Positions 19,113 through 27,871 of a stretch of DNA of 64,000 bases are shown piece by piece. Where the stretch lies: contig NZ_FNSO01000004.1 of assembly GCF_900105945.1 (NCBI RefSeq), positions 7,010,001 through 7,074,000 on the forward strand. Reading direction: 5' to 3'. Position 1 is the stretch's first letter; every line of letters begins with the position of its first letter. This stretch comes from Amycolatopsis tolypomycina (GTDB lineage Bacteria; Actinomycetota; Actinomycetes; Mycobacteriales; Pseudonocardiaceae). Below the pieces are notes generated by a model. It ran no database searches, was not told the DNA's origin, and saw nothing but the letters and a program-made list of their open reading frames with translations. A program made the position numbers and the translations under genes.

Positions 19113-19825
19113 GGGGTGATGACCTCGTCGAGCTGCGCGTCGGAGGCGAGGTAGCCGTGCCCGCGCACGGTCCGCAGCAACGCGCCCGCCCCGACCGCGT
19201 CGAGCTTGCGGCGGACGTACCCGACGTAGACCTCGACGAGGTTGCGGGTCACCGCCTGCTCCTCGCCCCAGACCGCGCGCAGCAGCTCGTCCTTCGTCAC
19301 GACCGTGCCCGCCCGGCCGACGAGCACCTCCAGCAGCGCGAACTCCCGCGGGCTCAGCGGCACTTCCTCGTCGTGCCAGTGCACCTGCCGCAGCCCGCGG
19401 TCGACGGCCAGCGCGCCGAGCCGCAGCGTGCCGCGGCCGGCCTCCGGACCGGCCCGGCGCAGCACCGCGCGGACCTGCGCGACCAGCACGACGAACGAGA
19501 ACGGCTTGACGAGGTAGCCGTCGGCGCCGAGGTCGAGGCCGTCGGCCTGGTCGATCTCGCCGTCCTTGGCCGAGACGAGCAGCACCGGCGTGGTGACGCC
19601 GTCCTTGCGCAGCCGCTCCAGCACGCGGTAGCCGGACAGGCCCGGCAGCATGATGTCGAGCAGGACGACGTCGAACGTGCCCGTGCCCGCCAGCTGCAGG
19701 CCGGTGGGCCCGTCGGCGGCGGTGACCACGTCCATGCCCTCCGCGCGCAGCCCGCGCTGCAGGGCCTTCCGCACGCCCGGTTCGTCGTCGACCACCAGTA
19801 CCCGAGGTTTCACGAGACTCATCAT
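19109..19825 (-). CDS. OmpR-family response regulator
   Basis: This is a 238-residue regulator with a receiver domain (acidic pair DDE at 13-15, phospho-acceptor Asp57, Lys107) and a C-terminal winged helix (VPLSPREFALLEVL ... VYVGYVRRKLDA ... RTVRGHGY). It is the partner of the kinase encoded directly downstream and is divergent from the LolA-like/ABC operon. Three TCTCAG repeats in the divergent region are candidate binding sites. ATG 19825 or the adjacent ATG 19822 may be used. Confidence 0.93.
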   Translation of the reverse strand: MMSLVKPRVLVVDDEPGVRKALQRGLRAEGMDVVTAADGPTGLQLAGTGTFDVVLLDIMLPGLSGYRVLERLRKDGVTTPVLLVSAKDGEIDQADGLDLGADGYLVKPFSFVVLVAQVRAVLRRAGPEAGRGTLRLGALAVDRGLRQVHWHDEEVPLSPREFALLEVLVGRAGTVVTKDELLRAVWGEEQAVTRNLVEVYVGYVRRKLDAVGAGALLRTVRGHGYLASDAQLDEVITP

Positions 19826-19853
19826 GGCCGGTTTGCGCAGGTCGTGCGTCGGT

Positions 19854-19902
19854 TCTCAGCGCGATCTCAGGCTGGGAGGGAGAACCTTCAGGGGTATCTC
19901 AG
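19854..19902. promoter_or_regulatory. phased TCTCAG direct repeats, putative response-regulator site
   Basis: TCTCAG occurs at 19854-19859, 19865-19870 and 19897-19902. The first two are 11 bases apart, one helical turn, as for OmpR-family dimers; the third is three turns further on. They lie between the response-regulator gene and the LolA-like gene. Confidence 0.5.
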
Positions 19903-19973
19903 CCTCGAGAGGGAAGCGTCGTGGCCAGGGAGCCGGGCACACTCGAGCCCGGGAACACCACAGGGAGAGACGC

Positions 19974-21071
19974 ATGAAACCGAAGACGAAGGGCATCACC
20001 GCCGCGGTCCTCGGCACCGCGCTCGGTGCCGGCGGGCTCGCGTTCGTCGCGATGCCGGCCAGCGCCGACGACAAGCCCGCGCTGCCGCAGGTGAGCGCCG
20101 AGGACCTGGTGCAGTCGGTGCTCAAGGCGAAGCCGGGCGCGTTCGACGGCACGCTGAAGGTGAGCAACGACCTGGGCCTGCCCGCGGTGGGGAACGCGGT
20201 GCCGGGCGCGTCGGCGCTGAACATGGACTCGGCGCACATCTTCACCGACGGCGCCGGCAAGAGCAGGCTGGCCGTCACGCAGGGCGCGAGCCAGGAGACC
20301 GTGGTCCACGACGGCACCACCGTCTGGGACTACAGCTCCAAGACGAACACCGCGACCAAGGTGACGATCCCGGCCGACGTGGCCCAGCAGAAGGGCGCGG
20401 GCAGCGACCGGACCGCCGACCCGCTGGCGGCGTCGACGGAACTGCTCGCGAAGGTCCGCGAGAGCAGCACGGTCTCGGTCGACGGCACCGCGACCGTCGC
20501 CGGCCGCCCGGCCTACGAGCTGGTCCTGACGCCGAAGCCGACCGAGCGGACGCTGCTGCGCGAGATCCGCGTCGCCGTCGACTCGCAGACGCGGATGCCG
20601 CTGCGGGTGTCGGTGCTGAGCAACGGCACGGCGACCCCGGCGCTCGAGGTCGCGTTCACCGAGATCGAGTTCACCCAGCAGCCGGCCGACCTGTTCACCT
20701 TCACCCCGCCGAAGGGCGCCAAGGTGCAGGAGAAGACCGCGAAGGTCGACCAGCAGCACAAGGACCTGGCCGAGCAGGCCAAGCAGGACGTCAAGGTCGT
20801 CGGCGACGGCTGGGACACCGTCGTCACCGGCAAGGTGCCGGCGGACGCGCTGAACGCGGCGCCGAAGCAGCAGTCCGGCCGCGAGGGCCGGGGCGCCAAC
20901 GCCGACCCGAAGGCGCTGCTCGAGCGGTTCGCCAAGAAGGTCAGCGGCCCGTGGGGCAGCGGCTACCTCGTCACCACGAAGGTCGGCAGCGCGGTGCTGA
21001 CCGACGACGGCCGCTTCGCCGCCGGCGCGGTGCCGGAGCAGGTCCTGTACGAAGCGCTGGGTCAGAAGTGA
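19974..21071 (+). CDS. secreted LolA/RseB-fold protein
   Basis: This is a 365-residue exported protein with a signal peptide (MKPKTKGITAAVLGTALGAGG ending near PASADD). The body has the pattern of the LolA/LppX/RseB-like fold (LAVTQGASQETVVHDGTTVWDYSS; DSQTRMPLRVSVLS; FTEIEFTQQPADLFTFTPP), which binds lipid or senses envelope stress. ATG 19974 follows AGGGAGA. Its stop overlaps the start of the ABC ATPase gene, so it belongs to one operon with an exporter and is probably controlled by the divergent two-component system. Confidence 0.82.
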   Translation: MKPKTKGITAAVLGTALGAGGLAFVAMPASADDKPALPQVSAEDLVQSVLKAKPGAFDGTLKVSNDLGLPAVGNAVPGASALNMDSAHIFTDGAGKSRLAVTQGASQETVVHDGTTVWDYSSKTNTATKVTIPADVAQQKGAGSDRTADPLAASTELLAKVRESSTVSVDGTATVAGRPAYELVLTPKPTERTLLREIRVAVDSQTRMPLRVSVLSNGTATPALEVAFTEIEFTQQPADLFTFTPPKGAKVQEKTAKVDQQHKDLAEQAKQDVKVVGDGWDTVVTGKVPADALNAAPKQQSGREGRGANADPKALLERFAKKVSGPWGSGYLVTTKVGSAVLTDDGRFAAGAVPEQVLYEALGQK

Positions 21072-22042
21072 CCAGCACGGCTGTCGAGTCCGGGGCGGAG
21101 GTCTCTTCGGAGGCCTCCGCCCCGGCGGTCCCGCTCGCCGCGCGGACCCGGGGACTGCGCAAGGTCTACGGCAGCACCGTCGCCGTGGACCACGTCGACC
21201 TCGACATCCCGCAGGGCGCGGTGGTCGGGATGCTCGGGCCGAACGGCTCGGGCAAGACGACCACGATCCGGATGCTGCTCGGCCTGGTCCGGCCGACCGA
21301 GGGCGAGGTCGAGCTGCTGGGCCGTCCGATGCCGGACGCCGCCGCGCACGCGCTGCCGGACGTCGGCGCGCTGGTCGAAGGGCCGGGCTTCCACCCGTTC
21401 CTGTCCGGGCGCGACAACCTGCTGCGCTTCGCCGCGGCGGAACCGCGGCTGTCGTCGGCCGGGATCCCGGCCGCGGTGGATTCGGCACTGGAGCGCGTCG
21501 GGCTGACCGGCGCAGCCCGGCGGCGGTACAAGGGGTATTCGCTCGGCATGAAGCAGCGGCTCGGGCTCGCCTCGGCGTTGCTGGTGCCGCGGAAGATGGT
21601 CGTGCTCGACGAGCCGACCAACGGCCTCGATCCTGCTGGTACCAGGGAGATCCGCAGGATCATCGCCGAGCTGCACGCCGAGGGTGTCACCGTGCTGGTG
21701 TCGTCGCACCTGCTGGCCGAGGTCGAGGCGACCTGCACGCACGTGGCCGTGCTGCAGAGCGGCAACGTCGTCGCCCAGGGGGAGCTGGCGGAGCTGCTGG
21801 AGTCCGGCAACGCGGCCCTGCTGGTCCGCACGCCGGACGCGGAGAAGGCCGTGGAAGTGCTGCGGGAGAACCGGATCGGGGCGCGGCTCACGCCGGACGG
21901 CGTCCGGGCCGACCTCACCGCGGCCGAGGCGCCGCGGGTGCTGCAGGTCCTGGTGGGCGCGGGGGTCGCGGTCCACGAGGCGACGCGGGCCCGGACCGGC
22001 CTGGAAGACCTGTTCGCGCGGTTGACGGAGGGGGCGGAATGA
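21068..22042 (+). CDS. ABC exporter ATPase (DrrA/CcmA type)
   Basis: This is a 324-residue ATPase with Walker A GPNGSGKT, signature YSLGMKQR and Walker B MVVLDEPTNGLD, followed by SSHLLAEVE and a C-terminal accessory domain, the pattern of drug- or lipid-type exporters (family ABC-2). GTG 21068 overlaps the preceding stop (GTGA). The open frame upstream of it belongs to the wrong strand and frame of earlier genes. It pairs with the permease encoded four bases into its end. Confidence 0.92.
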   Translation: MTSTAVESGAEVSSEASAPAVPLAARTRGLRKVYGSTVAVDHVDLDIPQGAVVGMLGPNGSGKTTTIRMLLGLVRPTEGEVELLGRPMPDAAAHALPDVGALVEGPGFHPFLSGRDNLLRFAAAEPRLSSAGIPAAVDSALERVGLTGAARRRYKGYSLGMKQRLGLASALLVPRKMVVLDEPTNGLDPAGTREIRRIIAELHAEGVTVLVSSHLLAEVEATCTHVAVLQSGNVVAQGELAELLESGNAALLVRTPDAEKAVEVLRENRIGARLTPDGVRADLTAAEAPRVLQVLVGAGVAVHEATRARTGLEDLFARLTEGAE

Positions 22043-22917
22043 CGGCCGTCTTGGAGGCACCGGCGGCCCGCACGGGCCACGACACGGTGCCGTTGCCGCG
22101 GCTGCTGGCCGCGGAGCTGCGCTGGATCTTCCGGCGGCCGCGCACGCTGGCCGTGCTCGGGCTGCTGGCCCTGATCCCGGTGGTGATCGGCATCGGCCTG
22201 ACGCTGGTCGACGAGCAGCCGGGCAGCGGCGGCGGCCCGGACGACGGCGGCGGTGCGCTGCTGGCGTCCGCGGTCAACAACGCGTTCGTGCTGCCGATCG
22301 CGGCGATCGTGATGTCACTGGCGCTGCTGCTGCCGCTGGCGTCGGCGATGGCGGGCGCGGACGCGATCGCGGGCGAAACGTCCCACGGCACGCTGCGCGG
22401 CTGGCTGATCGCGCCGGTCGGGCGGGGCCGGCTGCTGGCCGTCAAGGCGTTCGGCGTCGCGACGGTGTCGGTGGTTTCGGTGCTGGCGATGTGCGTGACG
22501 GGCGTGGTGACGGGCCTGATCATCAACGGCACGGACTCGCTGTTCACGCTGTCGGGCACGACGTTGTCCCTGGGCGGCGCCCTGGTGCGCATCCTGCTGG
22601 TGGCGGGCTGGGTGGTGCTGCAGCTGTGGGCGGTCGGCGCGGTGGCGCTGGCGATCTCCAGCTGGACCGAGCACCCGATGCTGGTGGTGGCTTCGGTACT
22701 GGCGGGCGACATCGTGTTCACGATCCTCGGGTTCCTGACGTCGCTGGACTGGCTGCACCCGTTCCTGCTGACGCAGAACTGGTCGATGGCGCCGGCGGAG
22801 GTGCTGCAGGACCCGATGGGCACGCAGATGCTGGGCGAAGGCGCGTTGCGCGCGGCCTGCTACATCGTGATCGGCCTGTCGTTGGCGTACGCGAGGTTGT
22901 CCACCCGCGACGGCTGA
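22039..22917 (+). CDS. ABC-2 type exporter permease
   Basis: This is a 292-residue membrane protein with about six helices. It shows the ABC-2 layout: a cytoplasmic N-terminus, a first helix with a long extracellular loop (LVDEQPGSGGG...), and the AGETSHGTLRGWLIAPVGRGRLLAVK segment that marks this family. It overlaps the ATPase gene by four bases. Substrate unknown; the LolA-like partner hints at a lipid or envelope molecule. Confidence 0.88.
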   Translation: MTAVLEAPAARTGHDTVPLPRLLAAELRWIFRRPRTLAVLGLLALIPVVIGIGLTLVDEQPGSGGGPDDGGGALLASAVNNAFVLPIAAIVMSLALLLPLASAMAGADAIAGETSHGTLRGWLIAPVGRGRLLAVKAFGVATVSVVSVLAMCVTGVVTGLIINGTDSLFTLSGTTLSLGGALVRILLVAGWVVLQLWAVGAVALAISSWTEHPMLVVASVLAGDIVFTILGFLTSLDWLHPFLLTQNWSMAPAEVLQDPMGTQMLGEGALRAACYIVIGLSLAYARLSTRDG

Positions 22918-22933
22918 GGTTCTCCCCGGACGG

Positions 22934-23941
22934 CTAGCCGACCAGCGCGATGCCGTCCGGGTCGAGCTCCAGCTTCACCGCGTCCCCGGCCCGCAGGTCC
23001 GAGGCCGCCGGCGCGACCGCGTCCACAGTGGACTCCTCGAGCCGCACCACCAGCCGCACGTGTTCGCGCCGGTGCACCGCCGCCACGACCTCGCCCGGCA
23101 CGCCTTCCGCGGCCACCCGCAGCGCGTGCGGCCGCAATCCCAGCCGCACCGGGCCGTCGCCGACGTCCGGCAGGGCCACCTCCCCGAGGGGCGTGCGCAC
23201 CACGCCGCTCGCCGCGGTGCCGTCCACGAACGTCGTCACGCCGAGAAACCGGGCCACGGTGTCGTCCGCCGGGTTCCGCCACACCCGGCGGACCGCGCCC
23301 TCCTGCCGGACCTCCCCCGCGTCCAGCACCGCGACCCGGTCGGCCAGCGTGAACGCCTCTTCCTGGTCGTGCGTCACCAGCAACGCGGTGATCTTGCTGC
23401 GCCGCAACAGGTCCGCCAGGTCGATGGCCAGCTGCTCACGCAGGCCGGCGTCCAACCCGGACAACGGCTCGTCGAGCAGCAGCAGCCGCGGTTCCGGCGC
23501 CAGCGCCCGAGCCAGCGCCACCCGCTGCGCCTGCCCGCCGGACAGCTCCGTCACCCGCCGCTTCTCGAAGCCGGACAGGCCCACCAGCTCCAGCAGCTCG
23601 GCCACCCGCGGCGCCCACTGCGCGCGGGGCACCCCGTGCATCCGCAGGCCGAACGCGATGTTCGCGGCGACGTCGCGGTGGGTGAAGAGCTGGCCGTCCT
23701 GGAACACCAGGCCGAAGCCGCGCCGGTGCACCGGGACCGCGCCGAGGTCCTCGCCGTCCCAGCTCACCGAGCCGCGGGCCGACGGCTCGAGCCCGGTGAT
23801 CGCGCGCAACAGCGTCGACTTGCCCGAGCCCGACGGCCCGAGCAGGGCCAGCACCTCGCCGTCGGCGATGTCCAGCCGGGCGTCGCGGACCGCCGCGAAC
23901 GTTCCGTAGTGGACGGTCAGGTCCCGTACCGACAGCGCCAT
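22934..23941 (-). CDS. thiQ: thiamine ABC transporter ATPase, ThiQ-like
   Basis: This is a 335-residue importer ATPase with Walker A GPSGSGKST, signature LSGGQAQR and Walker B LLLLDEPLSGLD, plus a C-terminal TOBE-like regulatory domain (about 240-335). It is the last gene of an operon whose 5' leader is a TPP riboswitch, which makes thiamine or a precursor the likely substrate. Its ATG overlaps the thiP stop (TGATG). It is convergent with the ABC-2 exporter genes. Confidence 0.85.
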   Translation of the reverse strand: MALSVRDLTVHYGTFAAVRDARLDIADGEVLALLGPSGSGKSTLLRAITGLEPSARGSVSWDGEDLGAVPVHRRGFGLVFQDGQLFTHRDVAANIAFGLRMHGVPRAQWAPRVAELLELVGLSGFEKRRVTELSGGQAQRVALARALAPEPRLLLLDEPLSGLDAGLREQLAIDLADLLRRSKITALLVTHDQEEAFTLADRVAVLDAGEVRQEGAVRRVWRNPADDTVARFLGVTTFVDGTAASGVVRTPLGEVALPDVGDGPVRLGLRPHALRVAAEGVPGEVVAAVHRREHVRLVVRLEESTVDAVAPAASDLRAGDAVKLELDPDGIALVG

Positions 23942-25566
23942 CAGAACTCTCCCACCCGGCCGCGCCCGAGCCGGTCGATCAGGGCGACCGCCAGCACCGT
24001 CACGAGCATCAGCAACGCGCACGCGGCGTACGCCATCTGGTTGTTCAGCTCGCCCGGCCGCGCCATCAGGGTCGCCACCGCGACCGGCAGCGTCGGCGCC
24101 GTCGGCCGGGCGAGGAAGCTGGTCGCGCCGAACTCGCCGAGGGCCACGACGAAGCCGAACCCGGCCGCCGCGACCAGCGGCCGCAGCGTCAGCGGCAGGT
24201 CGATCTCCCGCCACACCCGCAGCGGGCTCGCCCCGAGCGTCGACGCGGCCTGCCGCAGCCGGACGTCGACCGAGCGCAGCACCGGCAGCACCATCCGCAC
24301 GACCAGCGGGATGATCACCAGCGCCTGGGCCAGCGGCACCAGGTAGGGCGACGTCCGCAGGTCACCCGGCAGCGCGTCGAGCGTCACCAGGTAGCCGAAG
24401 CCGACGGTCACCGCGGACACCCCGAGCGGCAGCATCAGCACGGCGTCCATCGTCTCGCCCAGCCCGCGCGCGGCTCTGGCCGGCGAGCGCCGCAGCGCCA
24501 CGAGCACGACGGACGCGAGCACGCCGACGACCATCGCGAGCAGCGTCGCGTCGATGGCCACCTTCAGCGAGTTCACCGCGGCGTCCCAACCGGACACCTG
24601 CAGCGCGCCCTTCTCGCCGGTGCTTGTCAGTGCCCGGTACCCGGCGAGGCTCCAGCCGTCCTCAGTGGACACCGATTCGGCGAGGAGCGCGACGATCGGC
24701 GTCACCAGCAGCGCGAGCACGACGCCCGCGGCGCCGACGACCCACCATTCGCCGCCTTCCGGCCGCCGCGCCCGGACCGCACCGATCCGGGCGCCCTCCG
24801 TGCGCCGCCGCGCCAGCCCGCCGGCGACCAGCGCGGCGACCACGGCCGTGACCTGGATCAGCGAGAGCGCCGCGGCCCCCGAGAGGTCCAGGAGGTCGAC
24901 GGTCCGCAGGTAGATCTCGGTTTCCAGGGTCCGGTAGCGGGCGCCGCCGAGGATGAGGACGACCCCGAAGCTGGTGGCGCAGAACAGGAACACCACGGCC
25001 GCGGCGGACGCGATCGCGGGGGCGAGCGCGGGCAGCGTCACCGACCGGAACGCCCGCCACGGCGACGCGCCGAGCGCCCGGGCGGCGTCGGTCGTCCGCG
25101 GATCCAGCCGCGCCCACAGCCCGGCGACGGTCCGCGCGACGACGGCGACGTTGAAGAAGGCGTTGGCCAGCACGATCGGCAGCACGCCGCCGTCCGGCCA
25201 CAGCGCCCGGAACGCCAGCCCGACGACGACGGTCGGCAGCACGAACGGCACGAGCACCAGCGTCCGCGCGAGGCCGACGCCGGGCAGCTTTGCGCGGGCC
25301 AGCAGGAAGGCGACCGGCAGCCCGGCAACCACCGCGACCAGCGTCGACGCGGCCGCGCTCGCGACGGTGAACCCGGCGAGCTGCCAGGTCCGCGCGTCGG
25401 TCAGGACCACGTCGAGCCCGCCCGCGGCGAACCCGCGGCCGATGATCGCGACGACCGGCCAGGCGAAGAAGACCACCAGGAAGCCGATCGGGGCCAGGCC
25501 CAGGAGGGCCAGGCCCAGGCCGCGGGCGGTTCGAGGTGGCGTTACTGCTGCACCAGCGTGCGCCAT
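23941..25566 (-). CDS. thiP: thiamine ABC transporter permease, ThiP-like
   Basis: This is a long permease of 541 aa containing two fused binding-protein-dependent transport domains with about twelve helices and two EAA loops (DAARALGASPWRAFRSVTLP and QAASTLGASPLRVWREIDLP). Such internally duplicated permeases are typical for thiamine and iron importers. I chose ATG 25566; GTG 25578, four codons earlier, is also possible. Either start overlaps the end of thiB, so translation is coupled. Confidence 0.88.
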   Translation of the reverse strand: MAHAGAAVTPPRTARGLGLALLGLAPIGFLVVFFAWPVVAIIGRGFAAGGLDVVLTDARTWQLAGFTVASAAASTLVAVVAGLPVAFLLARAKLPGVGLARTLVLVPFVLPTVVVGLAFRALWPDGGVLPIVLANAFFNVAVVARTVAGLWARLDPRTTDAARALGASPWRAFRSVTLPALAPAIASAAAVVFLFCATSFGVVLILGGARYRTLETEIYLRTVDLLDLSGAAALSLIQVTAVVAALVAGGLARRRTEGARIGAVRARRPEGGEWWVVGAAGVVLALLVTPIVALLAESVSTEDGWSLAGYRALTSTGEKGALQVSGWDAAVNSLKVAIDATLLAMVVGVLASVVLVALRRSPARAARGLGETMDAVLMLPLGVSAVTVGFGYLVTLDALPGDLRTSPYLVPLAQALVIIPLVVRMVLPVLRSVDVRLRQAASTLGASPLRVWREIDLPLTLRPLVAAAGFGFVVALGEFGATSFLARPTAPTLPVAVATLMARPGELNNQMAYAACALLMLVTVLAVALIDRLGRGRVGEF

Positions 25567-26585
25567 TCGCCGATCCACTTCTCGCGTCCGGCCTGCACCT
25601 GGTCCGCGGGCAGCGTCTGCGGCTTCTGCGGCAGCGGCGCGACCTGCGCCCAGCCCTGGGGCAGGTCGACGCCCTGGCGGGCCGGGTAGACGTACATGTT
25701 GGCCGCGACCGTCGCCTGGAACTGCTGGGAGAGCAGGAAGTCGACGACCTTGCGCGCGTTCTCGACCTGCTTGCCGCCGGCCAGCACGCCGGCGTACTCG
25801 ACCTGCCGGTAGCAGGTGTCGAGCAGCGCCTTGGTGCGCGGCTTCCCGTCGTCGCCGACCTCGGCGGCGGGCGACGACGCGTACGAGACGACGATCGGCC
25901 GCGGGCCCTTGCCGGACGAACCGGAGAACTCCTTGGTGTAGGCCTCTTCCCAGCCGCTGACCACCTTGACGCCGTTGGCCTTCAGCTTGGTCCAGTAGTC
26001 CTTCCAGCCGGCGTCGCCGTACTTGGCGATGGTGCCGAGGAGGAACGCCAGGCCGGGTGACGCCGTCGCCGGGTCCTCGGCGACCAGCAGGTCCTTGTAC
26101 TTCGGGTCGGCCAGGTCGTCGTAGGTCTCCGGCGCGGGGATGCCCTTGGTGGTGAAGTAGTTGGTGTCGACGTTGACGCAGACGTCACCGACGTCGACCG
26201 CGGACAGCCGGTGCTCGGGGTCGACGGCGTAGCGCTGCGGCCCGCGGTCGGCTTCGGGGCTGGTGTAGGGCTCGAAGACGCCCTCGGCCAGCGCCCGGGA
26301 GGCGAAGGTGGAGTCGACGCCGAAGGCGACGTCGCCGATCGGGTTCGCCTTCGTGAGCACGAGCTTGTTGGTCAGCGAACCGGCGTCGCCCTGCTTGAGC
26401 ACGGAGACCTTGATGCCCGACTGCTTCTGGAAGGCGTCGAGCACCTCCTGCGGCGCGAGGAAGGAGTCGTGCGTCACGAGGGTGACGGTGGGCGTCTGCT
26501 GCGTGCCACCGTCACCGTCCGACAGCGAGCACCCCGCGGCGACCACGCCGACGACGGCGATGGCCGTCGCAGCCCTGCGTTTCAT
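25542..26585 (-). CDS. thiB: thiamine-binding lipoprotein, ThiB-like
   Basis: This is a 347-residue binding protein with a lipoprotein signal (MKRRAATAIAVVGVVAAGCS) and a periplasmic-type fold starting VTLVTHDSFLAPQEVLDAFQ, the pattern of ThiB. It is preceded by AGGAGGG and a TPP riboswitch, so the substrate is probably thiamine, its phosphates or a precursor. It is the first gene of the thiB-thiP-thiQ operon. Confidence 0.9.
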   Translation of the reverse strand: MKRRAATAIAVVGVVAAGCSLSDGDGGTQQTPTVTLVTHDSFLAPQEVLDAFQKQSGIKVSVLKQGDAGSLTNKLVLTKANPIGDVAFGVDSTFASRALAEGVFEPYTSPEADRGPQRYAVDPEHRLSAVDVGDVCVNVDTNYFTTKGIPAPETYDDLADPKYKDLLVAEDPATASPGLAFLLGTIAKYGDAGWKDYWTKLKANGVKVVSGWEEAYTKEFSGSSGKGPRPIVVSYASSPAAEVGDDGKPRTKALLDTCYRQVEYAGVLAGGKQVENARKVVDFLLSQQFQATVAANMYVYPARQGVDLPQGWAQVAPLPQKPQTLPADQVQAGREKWIGEWRTLVQQ

Positions 26586-26611
26586 CTACCCTCCTGCACT
26601 TCGCCGGACGC

Positions 26612-26707
26612 GGAGGGAAGCCCTCCCGTCGCCGGCATGATCCGGTCAGGTGCGAACGGTCGCGGGTGACCCGCCTCTCAGCCCGGCTGACCGGACTCCC
26701 GTGGCAA
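26612..26707 (-). promoter_or_regulatory. TPP riboswitch (THI box) controlling thiB
   Basis: On the minus strand the THI-box consensus is clear: ACGGGAG at the 5' end, CTGAGA (26681-26676), ACCTGA (26651-26646) and ATGCCGGCGACGGGA at the 3' end. The expression platform is also legible: CCCTCC (26617-26612) can pair with GGAGGG of the aptamer tail (26626-26621) or with GGAGGG of the thiB ribosome binding site (26594-26589). Ligand binding would release it to block translation. Confidence 0.93.
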
Positions 26708-26744
26708 GCGTGCAGCGTAGTCCAGGACGCAGGACGATGGAGAC

Positions 26745-27023
26745 ATGACGGAAATCTTGAGCGACTCCGAAGCTGATCTTCGCCTGGCCGCCGGCTGGAC
26801 ACGGTCCGGTGCGGTGATCTCCCGCGAGGTGGAACTGGCGAGCTTCCCCCAGGCGATCGAGGTGGTGAACCGGGTGGCGGAGCTGGCCGAGGCCGCCGAC
26901 CACCACCCGGACATCGACATCCGCTGGCGCACCCTGACATTCCGGCTGACAACGCACTCGGCGGGCGGCCTGACGGCGAAGGACTTCGACCTCGCCGAGC
27001 AGATCGACGCCGTCCTCGTGTGA
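26745..27023 (+). CDS. 4a-hydroxytetrahydrobiopterin dehydratase (PCD)
   Basis: This is a 92-residue protein of the pterin-4a-carbinolamine dehydratase family, which recycles the oxidised pterin cofactor. The diagnostic motif is EAADHHPDIDIRW (residues about 49-61), with the paired histidines of the active site, and the family's usual length of about 95 aa is kept. It is divergent from the thiamine operon. No aromatic hydroxylase gene is nearby, so its partner, or another role such as molybdopterin metabolism, remains open. Confidence 0.92.
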   Translation: MTEILSDSEADLRLAAGWTRSGAVISREVELASFPQAIEVVNRVAELAEAADHHPDIDIRWRTLTFRLTTHSAGGLTAKDFDLAEQIDAVLV

Positions 27024-27100
27024 CCCTGGTTACTCTCAGTGCACTTTCCGCTGGTCCGGACGTCTCTCAGTCACCGGAACCTCCAGGAGGGAGCACTCGC

Positions 27101-27208
27101 ATGACGCAGGCAATCGTGGTCGGCACGGCAGCATTCGCAACAATGGTGGCGGCGGCCGGCGGGGTGCTCTGGTTCACCGCCCGCAACCGCCGCCACCTGG
27201 ACAGCTGA
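27101..27208 (+). CDS. small single-pass membrane protein, 35 aa
   Basis: ATG 27101 is preceded by an excellent ribosome binding site (AGGAGGG) at a good distance. The 35 residues form one hydrophobic helix (AIVVGTAAFATMVAAAGGVLWF) followed by a basic tail TARNRRHLDS, so the C-terminus should stay inside. A longer in-frame start at 27020 overlaps the dehydratase gene and lacks this signal. Function unknown. Confidence 0.6.
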   Translation: MTQAIVVGTAAFATMVAAAGGVLWFTARNRRHLDS

Positions 27209-27292
27209 GAGTTCGATCACAGCTGTTAACACGGTCCATGATCGGCGCGCTGTTCGGAGCGGAAGCATCGGTATCGACCCCTCGGGAACGCC

Positions 27293-27394
27293 ATGAACAG
27301 CACCGCCCTCACCGCCGCCCAGCGCGCCTGGATCAACGCCCTCGCTCCCGCGGTGGTGCTGATCGCGATCGCGCTGCTGGGCCTGCTCGGCTGA
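27293..27394 (+). CDS. small single-pass membrane protein, 33 aa
   Basis: A 34-codon frame starts at ATG 27293 behind a weak GGGAACG. It encodes MNSTALTAAQRAWINALAP and a C-terminal hydrophobic helix (AVVLIAIALLGLLG). It lies 84 bases after another tiny membrane protein gene. The helix and G/C-rich third positions suggest a real gene, but it is short and I know no family. Confidence 0.45.
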   Translation: MNSTALTAAQRAWINALAPAVVLIAIALLGLLG

Positions 27395-27871
27395 TCGACC
27401 CGGTCCACTGCGAGTAGCCGTCGCTCGGGCGCCGTCGTCCTGAACCTCGGAGCGATGGTGTCCGGCGCGCCGTCGCCACCAGGGACCGGACAGGTCCGCC
27501 TCGGCGCGCGAGGCTGACAACTGACCTCGTCATCGGCCGCGATGGCGTCGGATCAAGCCGGCAGTGGCCGGCTCAGCGACGTAGCGACACCGGGTCAGGC
27601 GACATCAGGCGCTATCAACAGCGCGGTCCACGAACGCGGCGACCTCCTTGGTTCGGAGCTCCGTTGTCCCGTTGGTCGCCGAAAGTCGGCGAACCCTCGT
27701 GGAGGCGCGAACGAACCCGGCAACCGCCTGGTCAGGGCCGCGGGAAACCCGCTCAAGGGACACCACCGGGCTGGCCACCGATCGGCCGCCAGCATAGGCT
27801 TCGGGTGCGGATCGTCCGCAGAGGTTCGGATATGCGACGGGGCCGCCTCCCCGTCTCACAGGAGGTCGAGA
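27395..27871. other. gene-poor left edge of the accessory island
   Basis: These 477 bases contain no gene that I can support. Base composition drops from here on, and the first island gene starts at 27872. On the minus strand a stretch around 27605-27740 reads as a plausible protein tail (ELRTKEVAAFVDRAVD) and may be the remnant of a gene broken by the island. No tRNA, integrase or direct repeat shared with the right edge was found by eye. Confidence 0.35.

Noticed and set aside
27542..27871. Upstream extension of the RloA-like protein by 110 codons
   Set aside because: No ribosome binding site and no homology-like pattern; GTG 27872 has GGAGG at six bases and begins with the family's typical N-terminus.
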